Below, one piece after another: positions 54,015 through 63,350 of a stretch of DNA of 64,000 nucleotides (positions are counted from its first letter, which is position 1; every line of letters begins with the position of its first letter). This stretch comes from Halieaceae bacterium. GTDB lineage: Bacteria; Pseudomonadota; Gammaproteobacteria; Pseudomonadales; Halieaceae. Both the position numbers and the translations under genes were made by a program. The DNA lies in contig JAPOQD010000016.1 of the NCBI GenBank assembly GCA_026710905.1, positions 1 to 64,000 on the forward strand, read 5' to 3'. A model generated the notes under the pieces. That model was not told where the DNA came from. It made no database searches and worked only from the letters and a program-made list of their open reading frames with translations.

Positions 54015-55109
54015 TTACGGCCGGTTGCAGACTCCGACCGTCTGCTCCGAAGTCAAGTTCTGCAAGGTTTCTTGCGCAGGGCCCAATAGTCCGCACAAAC
54101 TGATATTGCTGATTACCGGGCCCTGATCGGACATGCTCACCCAGGCGATATGATCGAAGCTGCGGTTGCCTTCGGTTAGCCAGATACCGCCGGTTGTCCC
54201 CATTGTAATGTGATCACGGTCCAGGCGCCGGCTGTAGTTATAATAATGCTCGTGACCGGCAATAACCGTATAGGGTCTATCCTGTAACAGTGTTTCAATG
54301 CGCTTGAACGCGGGGTTGTCATATTCCCAGGCGGGCTTGTGCATTAACACAATGGTCCAGCGAACATCCGGGTGTGAGTCAAGTACGTCTTCGAGCCAAT
54401 CCACCTGCGCATTGCTGATTGCCACTGCGCCGGGCAGCTTTGGCGGCTTGCCTTGGGCGCCTGTGTTTGACCCGCGCTCGCGCAGTAGCAGCCGAACTTT
54501 TTCCGGGTCCTGTTGCATCATCTGCTCCAGCCATTTTTGCCTGGCCAGAATGTCTTCCGGCAGCGCGATCGGTGGGTCTTCGGTGTTCAATGAAATGAAC
54601 AGCACATTTTGGTACAGGAAGCTGTAGTAGTCGCGGCCAAACCGTTTGCGCCATAGCTCACGCATGACGTCATTGCCCATGTCGTGGTTGCCCACGGTAT
54701 AGAAGAAGGGCATGTCGAGCTGGTTGACAATGGCATCGAATTCGTCCCATTCGTGTTTTAGCGCTTGCTCGTCTTCCTTGTAGCCTTCAATCAGGTCGCC
54801 CACTCCGACAACAAATTCGGGTTGCAGTTGATTGATTCGCTCCATGGCATGGCGAAATACGCCGGGTCTGTGGCCGCCTGTCCGATCGCCTACAATGACA
54901 AACTGAAAGTTGTCAGGCCGGTTGGCAAAAGCTTTGTCAGAGCGTGGGACGTCATCGGCCACCACTGTATTTTTAGGTGCGCAAGCGCAAACCCAGACCA
55001 GACAAAGACCAAGTATCAGTGCCGAGTGGAACCTGGAGAAGGATATGTTGGCTGAAATATTCAAAAGTTTGTTACCGAACCAGACCAAACGAGGTACATG
55101 GTAAAGCAA
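54015..55109 (-). CDS. Exported calcineurin-like metallophosphoesterase
   Basis: The 364-residue protein has an N-terminal hydrophobic segment ending ALILGLCLVWVCACAP, possibly a lipoprotein signal with Cys in the lipobox. The metallophosphatase motifs in order are IVGDRTGGH (Asp), GVGDLIEG (GD), TVGNHDMGND (GNHD), IVLMHKP (His) and IAGHEHYYNY (GHxH). The fold suits a periplasmic phosphoesterase, substrate unknown. A start nearer the membrane segment is possible, since the first 25 residues are not signal-like. Confidence 0.75.
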   Translation of the reverse strand: MLYHVPRLVWFGNKLLNISANISFSRFHSALILGLCLVWVCACAPKNTVVADDVPRSDKAFANRPDNFQFVIVGDRTGGHRPGVFRHAMERINQLQPEFVVGVGDLIEGYKEDEQALKHEWDEFDAIVNQLDMPFFYTVGNHDMGNDVMRELWRKRFGRDYYSFLYQNVLFISLNTEDPPIALPEDILARQKWLEQMMQQDPEKVRLLLRERGSNTGAQGKPPKLPGAVAISNAQVDWLEDVLDSHPDVRWTIVLMHKPAWEYDNPAFKRIETLLQDRPYTVIAGHEHYYNYSRRLDRDHITMGTTGGIWLTEGNRSFDHIAWVSMSDQGPVISNISLCGLLGPAQETLQNLTSEQTVGVCNRP

Positions 55110-55213
55110 AGTGAACGCGCCTGGTAGTTTGTTTATAGACAGCAGTGTTGATTGCTAAAAAGAATCACGCTAGTCTGTCCGGCGAGCGGCAACGATGCTT
55201 CAGGGGTGTATCC

Positions 55214-56593
55214 ATGGACAAAACAGCGGGCGAAAACTGGCCGTCGAGTTGGCAAACTTTGCCACATGGGATCCGCAGTGGCCGTTATACCGACCCGGAA
55301 TTCGCCAAGCTTGAATACGAACAACTGTGGAGCCGGGCATGGCAAATGGCGGCCCGCCTGGATGAAGTCCCTGAGCCTGGAGACTTCACAGTTTATGAGA
55401 TAGGCCGTCAATCGGTCATTATCGTCCGGGTTGATGCGGACACAATCAAGGCGTTCAACAACTCTTGTCCGCACCGGGGAACCGCCCTGGCGCAAGACTC
55501 CGGAACCTTCAAGAAATGCCGAATCATCTGTCCATTCCACGGTTGGCGCTGGGGCGTTGACGGCGTTAACCAATATGTACTAGAGCGCCAACAATTTCGC
55601 GGCGGACAACTGGTCGCCAGCGATGTCGCCCTGCACGAAATACAGCTGGAGATCTTCGCCGGTTTCGTGTTCATTAATTTTGCGGCCGACCCCCAGGCGT
55701 TTGACGAATTCATGGCTCCGGTTCGCAACCTGATTGAGAACCTGGCTATTGGCGACATGCACCATATTTGGTGGAAATCGGTGCCCGTACCGGCCAATTG
55801 GAAGGTGGCTGTCGAGGCCTTTCTCGAAGGCTACCATGTACCGGCTACACACCCGCAACTGGAGAAGGATTCGGCCAAATTCATTTATGGCAATGATGTG
55901 TCGGGAGAAATTCACTTCAGCCACCACGATCACCTGTATGAGACCTTTGCCAACGGTCATGGCCGGTTTCTGGGCGGGCAGAAAACGCCGATGGCTGGGC
56001 ACACCCTTCAAGCTGGTGATCCGGTGGATATCATGGCGGATCGGCTGGACCTGTTGGTCGAAGGTATGGACGCCATGATTCTGAAAGAAGATGTTGAACT
56101 TGTTCGTTCCTTAAAAGGGAAACCGATTCCGGAAGATTCGACGCTGGGTGGCGAATACGTCAAAGCCATGTACACAAAGGCGGCAGCAGAACAGCGCCCC
56201 ATGCCGCCACTTGACAAGGAGGTTATCGATCAATGGGGTGGTGAAATATTTATTTTCCCGAATTTAATGGTTCTGCCGCAGGCTGGTAACACAATGATGT
56301 ATCGGGTAAGACCTGATGGATTCGATCCTGATTCCTGTGTGTTTGAGATTTACTCGGCCAAAACCTATCCAGCGGCGGAGCCAGTTCCCAGAGCCGTGGT
56401 GCAAAAAATGACCGATAGCAATGATCCTGAACAATTTTTGCGAATTCCACGACAGGACTTTTCCAACATCCCGAGAATACAGCGGGGCTTGAACACCAGC
56501 GGTTGCAAACAAATTTTGTTGGCTGAGTACTACGAGAAGATGATCCTGAACCTGCATCAAGAGTTGGATCGCTACTTGATGGTGCAGGGATAG
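55214..56593 (+). CDS. Rieske-type ring-hydroxylating oxygenase alpha subunit
   Basis: The ATG at 55214 gives 459 residues. The Rieske cluster ligands are CPHRG at residues 85-89 and CPFHGW at 106-111. The catalytic domain's iron site is EAFLEGYHVPATHPQLEKD, with two His near residues 208 and 213. Family members hydroxylate aromatic, terpenoid or steroid-like rings with electrons from a reductase, which is not in the window. A second alpha subunit is cut at the right edge. Downstream are SDRs, suggesting oxidation of a hydroxylated product. Confidence 0.85.
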   Translation: MDKTAGENWPSSWQTLPHGIRSGRYTDPEFAKLEYEQLWSRAWQMAARLDEVPEPGDFTVYEIGRQSVIIVRVDADTIKAFNNSCPHRGTALAQDSGTFKKCRIICPFHGWRWGVDGVNQYVLERQQFRGGQLVASDVALHEIQLEIFAGFVFINFAADPQAFDEFMAPVRNLIENLAIGDMHHIWWKSVPVPANWKVAVEAFLEGYHVPATHPQLEKDSAKFIYGNDVSGEIHFSHHDHLYETFANGHGRFLGGQKTPMAGHTLQAGDPVDIMADRLDLLVEGMDAMILKEDVELVRSLKGKPIPEDSTLGGEYVKAMYTKAAAEQRPMPPLDKEVIDQWGGEIFIFPNLMVLPQAGNTMMYRVRPDGFDPDSCVFEIYSAKTYPAAEPVPRAVVQKMTDSNDPEQFLRIPRQDFSNIPRIQRGLNTSGCKQILLAEYYEKMILNLHQELDRYLMVQG

Positions 56594-56805
56594 AGCTGAC
56601 CGCGATGTTGCACCGGCTAACGCCTCATTCCTGCACACCGGCGATGGTTGTGCGGCCGCCTTTCAGCCAGGGACAGTAGTCAACTTGCGCTCAACGGTCT
56701 TGCTTGTTCAACTTTCAATAATCAACACAGATGATTATAAAGCACTTCATTTCCGTTTGCCGTCACGCTAAAGTGCTCACACTGAGATAAGGAATGGAGA
56801 CGAAT

Positions 56806-57588
56806 ATGGAGGTTGCGATTGTGACCGGCGCGGGCAGCGGTATAGGTCTTGCCACCGCAAAGCAGCTCAACGCGATGGGTATGGCGATTGTAGGCGTCGG
56901 CAGAGACCCTGAAAAGCTCTCGTTGCTGGAAACTGAGATCGATGATGCCGACCGGGTGGCGAGCCTGGCTGTTGATATTGCAACGGATGAAGCGCCCAAG
57001 GCCATAGTTGGCCTGTGTCTGGAACGCTTCGGCCAGATTAATTACTTAATCAACAATGCAGGTCTGGGCAGCCCGAAGCCATTGCACGAAACAGACGATA
57101 AAACCCTGGATTATTTTCTTGGCGTCATGCTTCGCGCTCCCTTCAGGCTGGCTCGGGATGTCATCCCCCACATGCCATCCGGTTCGGGCATCGTTAACGT
57201 GACCTCAACATTTGCCGTTGTTGGCGGCAGAAGGGGGGGCGCCTATTCAGCGGCCAAGGGCGGCTTGACAGCGTTGACGCTGCACATGGCCTGCGAATAT
57301 GGGGCGCAGGGCATACGCGCAAACTGCGTAGCTCCAGGCGTTACCCTCACGGAGATGGTGAAAGGCCGATTGAACGACCGGGGTTTTCGCCGGATGAACA
57401 CTGAAATGACTCCGGCGCCCAGGCTTGGCACCGTGGAAGATGTTGCCAGCACGATTGCCTTTCTTTGTTCTCCCGGCGCGGCACACATTAACGGCCAGAC
57501 GATTGTCGTTGACGGCGGGTGGTCAACAACGAAGTATCTTTCGCCCGAGGCAATGAATGCCGAGTGGCTGGATACTTCACCAGAATAG
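56806..57588 (+). CDS. SDR-family oxidoreductase
   Basis: GGAG 6-7 nt before the ATG at 56806 favours it over the ATG at 56794. The protein has 260 residues. The SDR motif TGAGSGIG is near residue 8, INNAGLGS near 83, the catalytic Ser-Tyr-Lys in TSTFAVVGGRRGGAYSAAK near 140-155, and a C-terminal GQTIVVDGGWST. It is probably an alcohol/keto oxidoreductase on a ring or CoA ester. The next SDR starts 36 bp later. Confidence 0.85.
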   Translation: MEVAIVTGAGSGIGLATAKQLNAMGMAIVGVGRDPEKLSLLETEIDDADRVASLAVDIATDEAPKAIVGLCLERFGQINYLINNAGLGSPKPLHETDDKTLDYFLGVMLRAPFRLARDVIPHMPSGSGIVNVTSTFAVVGGRRGGAYSAAKGGLTALTLHMACEYGAQGIRANCVAPGVTLTEMVKGRLNDRGFRRMNTEMTPAPRLGTVEDVASTIAFLCSPGAAHINGQTIVVDGGWSTTKYLSPEAMNAEWLDTSPE

Positions 57589-57624
57589 GGCCAATGGTGT
57601 GTCTGAATTACGTGATGGTGTGAA

Positions 57625-58467
57625 ATGAAACAGGATCTTTTCGGGTTTGATGGTCGAATTGTGATAATCGCCGGCGCCGGTGGAGGAGGCTTGGGCACCA
57701 CGATCTCAAAACTGCTGGCTGAGCAAGGTGCGCGCGTTATCGCTGTCGATCGCACCCAGGCAAAAATTGACGCCGACATCACACCCCTGATAGCCGACGG
57801 ATTGCCAATTACGCCTCTCGTGGCCGATGTGCAAACGGCTGAAGGCGTGGACTCGGCCATTGCCACGGCCAGAAGGGCGGAAGGTGAATTGTATGGTCTG
57901 GTTGCGATGGCGGGCGGAGGGCCGCCGCATACCTGGGCGCCGGCTACACGAATATCGCGTGATGTCTGGCGGGAAATGTTCTCCAAGAATCTCGATTCGA
58001 TGTTTTTTATGAGCCAGGCAGTTGCCGCTGAACTGAAGGGCCAGCAACGGCCGGGTTCGCTGGTGAGCATTTCATCGATCAGTGGATTGGCGGCGGGGCC
58101 CTATCATCTTGCCTATGCGGCTGCGAAAGGCGCGATATTGCCAGTAGTTCGCACCATGGCGCTTGAGCTTGCAGCGTGTGAGATTCGCGTGAACGCGGTT
58201 GCGCCAGCAGCCATGATTGGTCCTAAATCGCTACTGCCATCCAACCCGGAACTGGAGTCCAGGGCGATCCCGATGGGCCGGCAGGCCCAGCACCGGGAAG
58301 TTGCGGCCAGTATTGTTTTTCTGCTATCGGACATGGCGACCTACATAACCGGGCAATGCTTGACCATTGATGGTGGGATCGGTCTTAAGGGGCCGCACCT
58401 GGCCGAGGACAACACGCCGGTGATGATCACCAATCAAGAATTTTTAAATGCAATGAAGGGCGGGTAA
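57625..58467 (+). CDS. SDR-family oxidoreductase
   Basis: The 280-residue protein has an unusual cofactor loop AGAGGGGLGTTISKLLAEQG near residue 14 and a catalytic region SISSISGLAAGPYHLAYAAA with the Tyr and Lys of the active site. The C-terminal motif is ITGQCLTIDGGIG. A longer insert near residue 95 (GGGPPHTWAPATRISRD) replaces the usual NNAG strand. It lies 36 bp after another SDR and 46 bp before the MaoC-type gene, all in one direction. Confidence 0.82.
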   Translation: MKQDLFGFDGRIVIIAGAGGGGLGTTISKLLAEQGARVIAVDRTQAKIDADITPLIADGLPITPLVADVQTAEGVDSAIATARRAEGELYGLVAMAGGGPPHTWAPATRISRDVWREMFSKNLDSMFFMSQAVAAELKGQQRPGSLVSISSISGLAAGPYHLAYAAAKGAILPVVRTMALELAACEIRVNAVAPAAMIGPKSLLPSNPELESRAIPMGRQAQHREVAASIVFLLSDMATYITGQCLTIDGGIGLKGPHLAEDNTPVMITNQEFLNAMKGG

Positions 58468-58513
58468 AGCCGTCATTGAGTTGGTAAATGAAACACTCAC
58501 ACAGGATTGATAC

Positions 58514-59683
58514 ATGAATGACAAAACACTGGACTGTTCCGACATAGACCAATACCTCGGCAAAAAAATTGCGCCCGCGCGCATGAAGGAACCCCTGCAC
58601 AACAACGACTTTCGTCGCTGGGTACAGGCGATGCACTACCCGAATCTATTGCACTATGATCATGATTTTGCCGCCGAGAGCCGCTACGGCCGCCTGCTGG
58701 CGCCGCAATCGTTTGCTGTCTCGAACGATGATGGACACGGCGCCGGGCCGGCCTGTGTGGGATTCGTCCCGGATTCGCACCTGATCTTCGGCGGCGACGA
58801 ATGGTGGTTCTATGGGCCGCGGATATTTGGCGGCGACGAAATCCTAAACGAAAAATATCCCTACGATTATGTTGTCAAGCAAACGGGTTTTGCCGGCCCG
58901 ACCTGTTTTCAGCGTGGTGATAACAAGTACTACAATCAGGATGGCGACTATATCGCGAAACAACGTTCAACCAGTATTCGCTATCGTCGCGACCTCGCCG
59001 TAGAGATGGGGTCCCTGGACGCCACAGAGGACCCAGACTGGTCCGATGAGGAAATGGCTGAGATTCAAGGCAAAAAGTACGAATACATCAAGATGATGCA
59101 CGACCTTGGTCACGGCAAGCGCTATTGGGAGAGTATTAACGTGGGCGATGAATTGCCGGCAAGGGTGATCGGTCCGCACAGCATCGCCAGCTTGGCGACC
59201 GAATGGCGTGCCTATCTGTTCACGATTTGGGGGGGCACCCATCGTCCCGGCATGGTTATGGCGGATTTTGGCTTTACCGAAGACTTCGCCGGCCATGAAA
59301 ACGATCCGGTCATGGAGAGAGACAACCCTGAGTTGACCGACGGCGCGTATTTCGGCCCATCACGCGGCCACTTGTTCCCCAAATGGGCGCGCCGCATCGG
59401 TATGCCGAGAGCATACGGGTACGGCGCTTCCATGGGCGCCTGGGTGCTGGATTATCTGGCAGGTTGGGCGGGTGAATGGGGTATGGTGGTGCATTCCAAT
59501 GCCAACTATCGCGCTCCTGCTTTTGCTGGCGACGCCACCTTTCTCACTGCGACCGTGATTGACAAGCTGGTCGATGATGAGCAGCGCAATGTTGTTCAGG
59601 TGGATTGCAAAATGAAGAATCAATTGGGCGGCACAATGGCGACTGCCAGGGCAGAGATCGAACTACCGACCAGGGAAAGTTAG
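58514..59683 (+). CDS. Double-hotdog MaoC-like hydratase
   Basis: The 389-residue protein has two hotdog repeats: an N-terminal region with LHYDHDFAAESRYGRLLAPQ and a C-terminal one with MVVHSNANYRAPAFAGDATF then CKMKNQLGGTMATARAEIEL, typical of MaoC-dehydratase C-termini. The central EGxxH-like segment is represented by RPGMVMADFGFTEDFAGHEN. The family hydrates enoyl-CoA double bonds. It ends the plus-strand run that begins with the Rieske gene and its stop is followed by repeat DNA. Confidence 0.75.
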   Translation: MNDKTLDCSDIDQYLGKKIAPARMKEPLHNNDFRRWVQAMHYPNLLHYDHDFAAESRYGRLLAPQSFAVSNDDGHGAGPACVGFVPDSHLIFGGDEWWFYGPRIFGGDEILNEKYPYDYVVKQTGFAGPTCFQRGDNKYYNQDGDYIAKQRSTSIRYRRDLAVEMGSLDATEDPDWSDEEMAEIQGKKYEYIKMMHDLGHGKRYWESINVGDELPARVIGPHSIASLATEWRAYLFTIWGGTHRPGMVMADFGFTEDFAGHENDPVMERDNPELTDGAYFGPSRGHLFPKWARRIGMPRAYGYGASMGAWVLDYLAGWAGEWGMVVHSNANYRAPAFAGDATFLTATVIDKLVDDEQRNVVQVDCKMKNQLGGTMATARAEIELPTRES

Positions 59684-59789
59684 CCCGCATATCTCACCAA
59701 GGTTCCTCGCCAGAGCGTTGCGGCTTCGCTGTGGCGTGGCGCATAAACGGAAAGACGCTGAAAGCATAGTTGACACCATGTCGATGCAG

Positions 59790-59912
59790 GGGTCGCACAT
59801 GTGCGACCCGCGGGCCGTGTGCCCGAAGGGTGCCGTGTGCCCGAAGGGTGCCGTGTGCCCGAAGGGTGCCGTGTGCCCGAAGGGTGCTCGCTATGGCGCA
59901 CCCTTCGGGCAC
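59790..59912. repeat. 20-bp palindrome plus four 18-bp tandem repeats and an inverted copy
   Basis: GGGTCGCACATGTGCGACCC at 59790-59809 is a perfect palindrome. The unit CGTGTGCCCGAAGGGTGC then occurs four times without change at 59816-59887. An inverted core GCACCCTTCGGGCAC lies at 59898-59912. The unit and inverted core can form a long stem. The block sits between convergent genes. It is not a CRISPR, since no spacers separate the units. Confidence 0.85.
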
Positions 59913-59919
59913 AGGGCAA

Positions 59920-60414
59920 CTACGCCTTGCGGCGGGTTACCGTAGGTTCATCGTCGGGAGGCATGCCGGGAGGAGGGCCGAATTCGGGACTTTCGACCAA
60001 TTCGCCAGAAAAGTCGATGGGCCCCCGATAGTGCAATCCAAAGTGCCGCTGTTGGAATCGCCAACGGTCTGTTTGCTGAACATAACGATCATAATAGACC
60101 CCCACGGTCATCACTGAGCTGCCATCGGCCATTTGCGTCAGTTCAGTAACCAGTACGCGGCCGCTGGCCCCACCCTCGTCAAGTTCCAGTATCGGTGCGC
60201 CATGAATCAAGACGATTCTCGCGCAGGCACTCAATAACTGAGTAAACGCCCCGCCAATTTCGTCGTGGCCACGCAGGTGGATACCGGCAAGCTTCCATTC
60301 TGCGCTGTCGGTAAAGCAGTCAATTCCCGATTGAGCATCCTGGCGCCAAACGGCGTCTGTGAACCGGGCGTACAGTTGTCGGGTGCCGACATCGGCGATT
60401 ATCAGGTCAGTCAT
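59920..60414 (-). CDS. SnoaL-like (NTF2 superfamily) protein
   Basis: The ATG at 60414 gives 164 residues. An ATG at 60429 is possible and neither has a strong ribosome site. The helical start is TRQLYARFTDAVWRQDAQSG, then CFTDSAEWKLAGIHLRGHDE and the strand pair GVYYDRYVQQTDRWRFQQRH. It is typical of SnoaL-like polyketide/steroid accessory enzymes. It follows the acyl-CoA synthetase by about 36 bp on the same strand and probably acts in the same route. Confidence 0.72.
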   Translation of the reverse strand: MTDLIIADVGTRQLYARFTDAVWRQDAQSGIDCFTDSAEWKLAGIHLRGHDEIGGAFTQLLSACARIVLIHGAPILELDEGGASGRVLVTELTQMADGSSVMTVGVYYDRYVQQTDRWRFQQRHFGLHYRGPIDFSGELVESPEFGPPPGMPPDDEPTVTRRKA

Positions 60415-60450
60415 GGTTGGAGGTTTCATTCAATTGGTTGGTTGTCAGCC

Positions 60451-62154
60451 TCAATCCTTGTTTTCGAGTAGGCGTTTCGCCGCCAGCTCACGCAGTTTCT
60501 CGGTCTTGACTTTAGCGCTGCCAGTCAATTCAATCTCACTCTCATCGAAAAACAATACCTGGCGCGGCGCTTTGTAACTGGCCAATGTTTGCCTGGCGAA
60601 TTCACGTACCCCGTTTGCGGTCAGCTCCGCGCCTTCACGCGCAACGATACAGCTAACAACCAATTCGCCAAGTAGTTCATCGGCTACGCCAATGGTTTGT
60701 GTGATCTTGACACCGGGACAAGTGGCAATAACTGCATCAACTTCCAATGGCGATACATTGGCGCCGCCGGTTTTAATGATGTTGTTCAAGCGCCCTTGCC
60801 AATGCAGTCGTCCCTGCTCATCGATAAAACCACCATCACCTGTATGGAAAAAGCCTTCCTCATCCAGCGTTTCCTGCAGTGGAATGCCAACATAACCCAA
60901 CATCAGATTGGCGCCTTTCTGCGCAATTTCGCCAGATTCGCCCCTGACCAGGGTGTGGCCTTCAAAGGGTTCGACGATTTTGATGCTTGAACCGGGTACG
61001 GGCAGGCCGTGGCTGCCGCCGTGGACTTCGCTGGGGGTGTTCGCCGGAAATACCGAGATCAACGTGAAGGCTTCGGTATTGCCATAGGCGCTGGAAGGTT
61101 CGAGCCAGGTGGTGCGCACTGTCGGGTGCCCGGTAATTGGACAATTGGCATCTACGTACTTCAGTGATGACAGATCCACATCCAGCCAATTTTTCGCACC
61201 GGTTAATTGCGCCCACTGATGAGGCCAGGCAAACGGGTAGGTGACACGTTCTGCGTCCATCAGCTCGAGTGCTTCCTCGGACAGAAAGGTACGTTGCAGA
61301 ACCAGTGAGCCGCCGGATGCCAACGCGCCACCTATGGCCATGGCGAAATTTCCCGACCAGAAGAAACCATTGGCGGACCAGCAACGAACATCGTCGCCGA
61401 ACTCGTACCACTGCGGCCAGCGCCAAAGCTGTAAACAGGCACCGCGATGAGCGCTTAAAATCCCCTTGGGCTTACCGGTAGAGCCTGAAGAGAAAAACAG
61501 CACACCAGGGTCCGCCGGGGTCACGCTGTCAGCAGTGGCGTCAATGTATTCAGCGGCCACGGTGGCGCCGCGATCAAGAAATGCAGGCCAGGATTCTATA
61601 GCTCCTCTGGACTGCTCAGCATCTACCATGGCCAAATGCCGCAGGAAGGGAAAGCGTAGCGAATACAATGAACCGGGACTTGCATCGGCAATTCGGGGTT
61701 CGAGCTGTTTCAGCATTTCGGCGAAGTCCTTGCTGAGCACATTGCCTTCTATCAAGAGTACACTGCAGGCGGAGTTCTTCAGCAGAACATCCAGTTCAGC
61801 CGCGGTTGAGAAGGTGCTCATGGGGGTGGCCACGCCACCCGCCAGTGCGGCGCCAAAAAAGCTGGACAGGAATTCCAACCGGTTGGTCATTAAAATACCC
61901 ACCCGGGCGCCTTTGCCAATGCCACAGGCGATCAATGCACGGGCGACACCTGTCGAGCGCGCCCATAGTTCATGGTAGGTCCAGCGTTCAACCTTCGACC
62001 CCTCGCGTAATACGGCGGCTTCCCTGGGGCCAAAATGTTCCGTGACATCACGCAAATAACCACCCAGCGTCAGAGCGCCAATACCGGTTTCTTCGCTTAA
62101 CGGGACGCCATGAACGAGTGACAGATCTTGCATGTTGGGGCCCGGATTCTTCAC
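60451..62154 (-). CDS. AMP-forming acyl-CoA synthetase
   Basis: The protein has 567 residues from a GTG at 62154 that overlaps the SDR stop (TGAGTG). An ATG at 62133 would give 560. Adenylation motif A3 is GVLFFSSGSTGKPKGILSAH near residue 215, with A5-like SAYGNTEAFTLI and A8 GYVGIPLQETLDEEGFFHTG. The A10-type terminal Lys sits in ELTGSAKVKTEKLRE. It activates a carboxylic acid to the CoA ester. It shares a minus-strand operon with an SDR and a SnoaL-like protein. Confidence 0.88.
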   Translation of the reverse strand: MKNPGPNMQDLSLVHGVPLSEETGIGALTLGGYLRDVTEHFGPREAAVLREGSKVERWTYHELWARSTGVARALIACGIGKGARVGILMTNRLEFLSSFFGAALAGGVATPMSTFSTAAELDVLLKNSACSVLLIEGNVLSKDFAEMLKQLEPRIADASPGSLYSLRFPFLRHLAMVDAEQSRGAIESWPAFLDRGATVAAEYIDATADSVTPADPGVLFFSSGSTGKPKGILSAHRGACLQLWRWPQWYEFGDDVRCWSANGFFWSGNFAMAIGGALASGGSLVLQRTFLSEEALELMDAERVTYPFAWPHQWAQLTGAKNWLDVDLSSLKYVDANCPITGHPTVRTTWLEPSSAYGNTEAFTLISVFPANTPSEVHGGSHGLPVPGSSIKIVEPFEGHTLVRGESGEIAQKGANLMLGYVGIPLQETLDEEGFFHTGDGGFIDEQGRLHWQGRLNNIIKTGGANVSPLEVDAVIATCPGVKITQTIGVADELLGELVVSCIVAREGAELTANGVREFARQTLASYKAPRQVLFFDESEIELTGSAKVKTEKLRELAAKRLLENKD

Positions 62155-63066
62155 TCAGTCTTTCGATGCCATGCCGAAACTGTAGAGAATATGGTCCAAT
62201 TGCCCCGATGGCGCGGGTTTGAATATGACAGGATCATCGGTACTTCGTATGGCGTCGATGTGTTCCGCAATGTTTTCAATCGTCCATGACGGTTGATAAA
62301 TACCCCGTGATTCGGCGATATAGGCGCGCGCCACGCGGCCTGCGATCGACACCAACATTTCACCACTTATTGAACAGGATTCGTGCGCGAGCCAACCGAC
62401 CGTGGGCGCCACCAGCTCTGGCTGCATCGGTGGATAGGCGCTGGTATCCAGGCCTTCGGCCATACGGGTTAACGCGGCGGGCAAGATGACGTTGCACTTT
62501 ATGTTGTATTCGGCGCCTTCCAGGGCAACAACATTTGACAGGCCGATCATTCCGGTCTTGGATACGCTATAGCCTACAACCTCGCTGTTGCCATACAGGC
62601 CACTGATGGAACCAGTGAGAACGATACGGCCGTAGTTGGCCTTGCACATTTCAGCGAAAGCCGGGCGCACTACATGGAAGCCTCCCATCAGGTGTACATC
62701 GAGCACAGAGCGAAACTCTTCGTAGCTGATGTCTTTCAGAGGTGAGCGGCGCACGATACCCGCATTGTGGATAACAATGTCAACCGCGCCGAAGTGGTCC
62801 AGTGCGCAATTCACAATCGCCTGACCGCCCTCGCGGGACGCAACGGAATCGAAATTGGCTACAGCCTCACCGCCTGCAGCCTTGATTTCCTGAACCACTT
62901 CTTCCGCTGGGCAAGCGTCAGTAGTCTCGCCTGTCATGCTGACACCAGGGTCATTGACCACGACGTTTGCGCCTCTGGCGGCCAGTAACAGCGCATAGGC
63001 TCTTCCAAGGCCGCGGCCAGCGCCGGTTACCACGGCTACGCGCTTGTCAAATCCGAGTTCCGGCAT
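62155..63066 (-). CDS. SDR-family oxidoreductase
   Basis: The ATG at 63066 gives 303 residues; a GTG or ATG at 63084 is possible. The start is VAVVTGAGRGLGRAYALLLA, then NDPGVSMTGETTDACPAEEV, an acidic insert like that of the multifunctional-enzyme type. Later segments are HNAGIVRRSPLKD and a Ser-Tyr-Lys site in SISGLYGNSEVVGYSVSKTG. A C-terminal extension of about 60 residues follows. It oxidises a hydroxyl group on a CoA-linked or cyclic substrate. The acyl-CoA synthetase follows with overlap. Confidence 0.85.
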   Translation of the reverse strand: MPELGFDKRVAVVTGAGRGLGRAYALLLAARGANVVVNDPGVSMTGETTDACPAEEVVQEIKAAGGEAVANFDSVASREGGQAIVNCALDHFGAVDIVIHNAGIVRRSPLKDISYEEFRSVLDVHLMGGFHVVRPAFAEMCKANYGRIVLTGSISGLYGNSEVVGYSVSKTGMIGLSNVVALEGAEYNIKCNVILPAALTRMAEGLDTSAYPPMQPELVAPTVGWLAHESCSISGEMLVSIAGRVARAYIAESRGIYQPSWTIENIAEHIDAIRSTDDPVIFKPAPSGQLDHILYSFGMASKD

Positions 63067-63084
63067 CAATGATGACCCCGACAA

Positions 63085-63350
63085 ACCAAGGCCTCATTGT
63101 ACATGTTTTTTGGCGGGTAACAGCCAGGAGTAACCGGATAAAACAACAATGTTGTTTGGTTGAATCCGGGTATTTTCCGCCGCTGTCAGCATGCAGGTCA
63201 GTGCACTCAAGGGTGATGTTCAAGGGGTCTCGACCGCCACCGAGCAGTTCCCAAAAGGTGAGAAATACGAAAATCACACGGGTGGAACCTGGGGAGTGGA
63301 CCGCTTGCCGCTGGAATGGGATCTGTGATCCTGACCCGAGCCCACCCACA
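63085..63350. other. Gap between SDR and Rieske genes
   Basis: No gene is supported in these 266 bp. A short plus-strand frame (63190-63330) encodes GGTWGVDRLPLEWDL before a stop. It looks like the end of a coding region but has no recognised family. Confidence 0.35.

Noticed and set aside
59816-59887. CRISPR array
   Set aside because: The four 18-bp units are directly adjacent with no spacers, and no cas gene is present.
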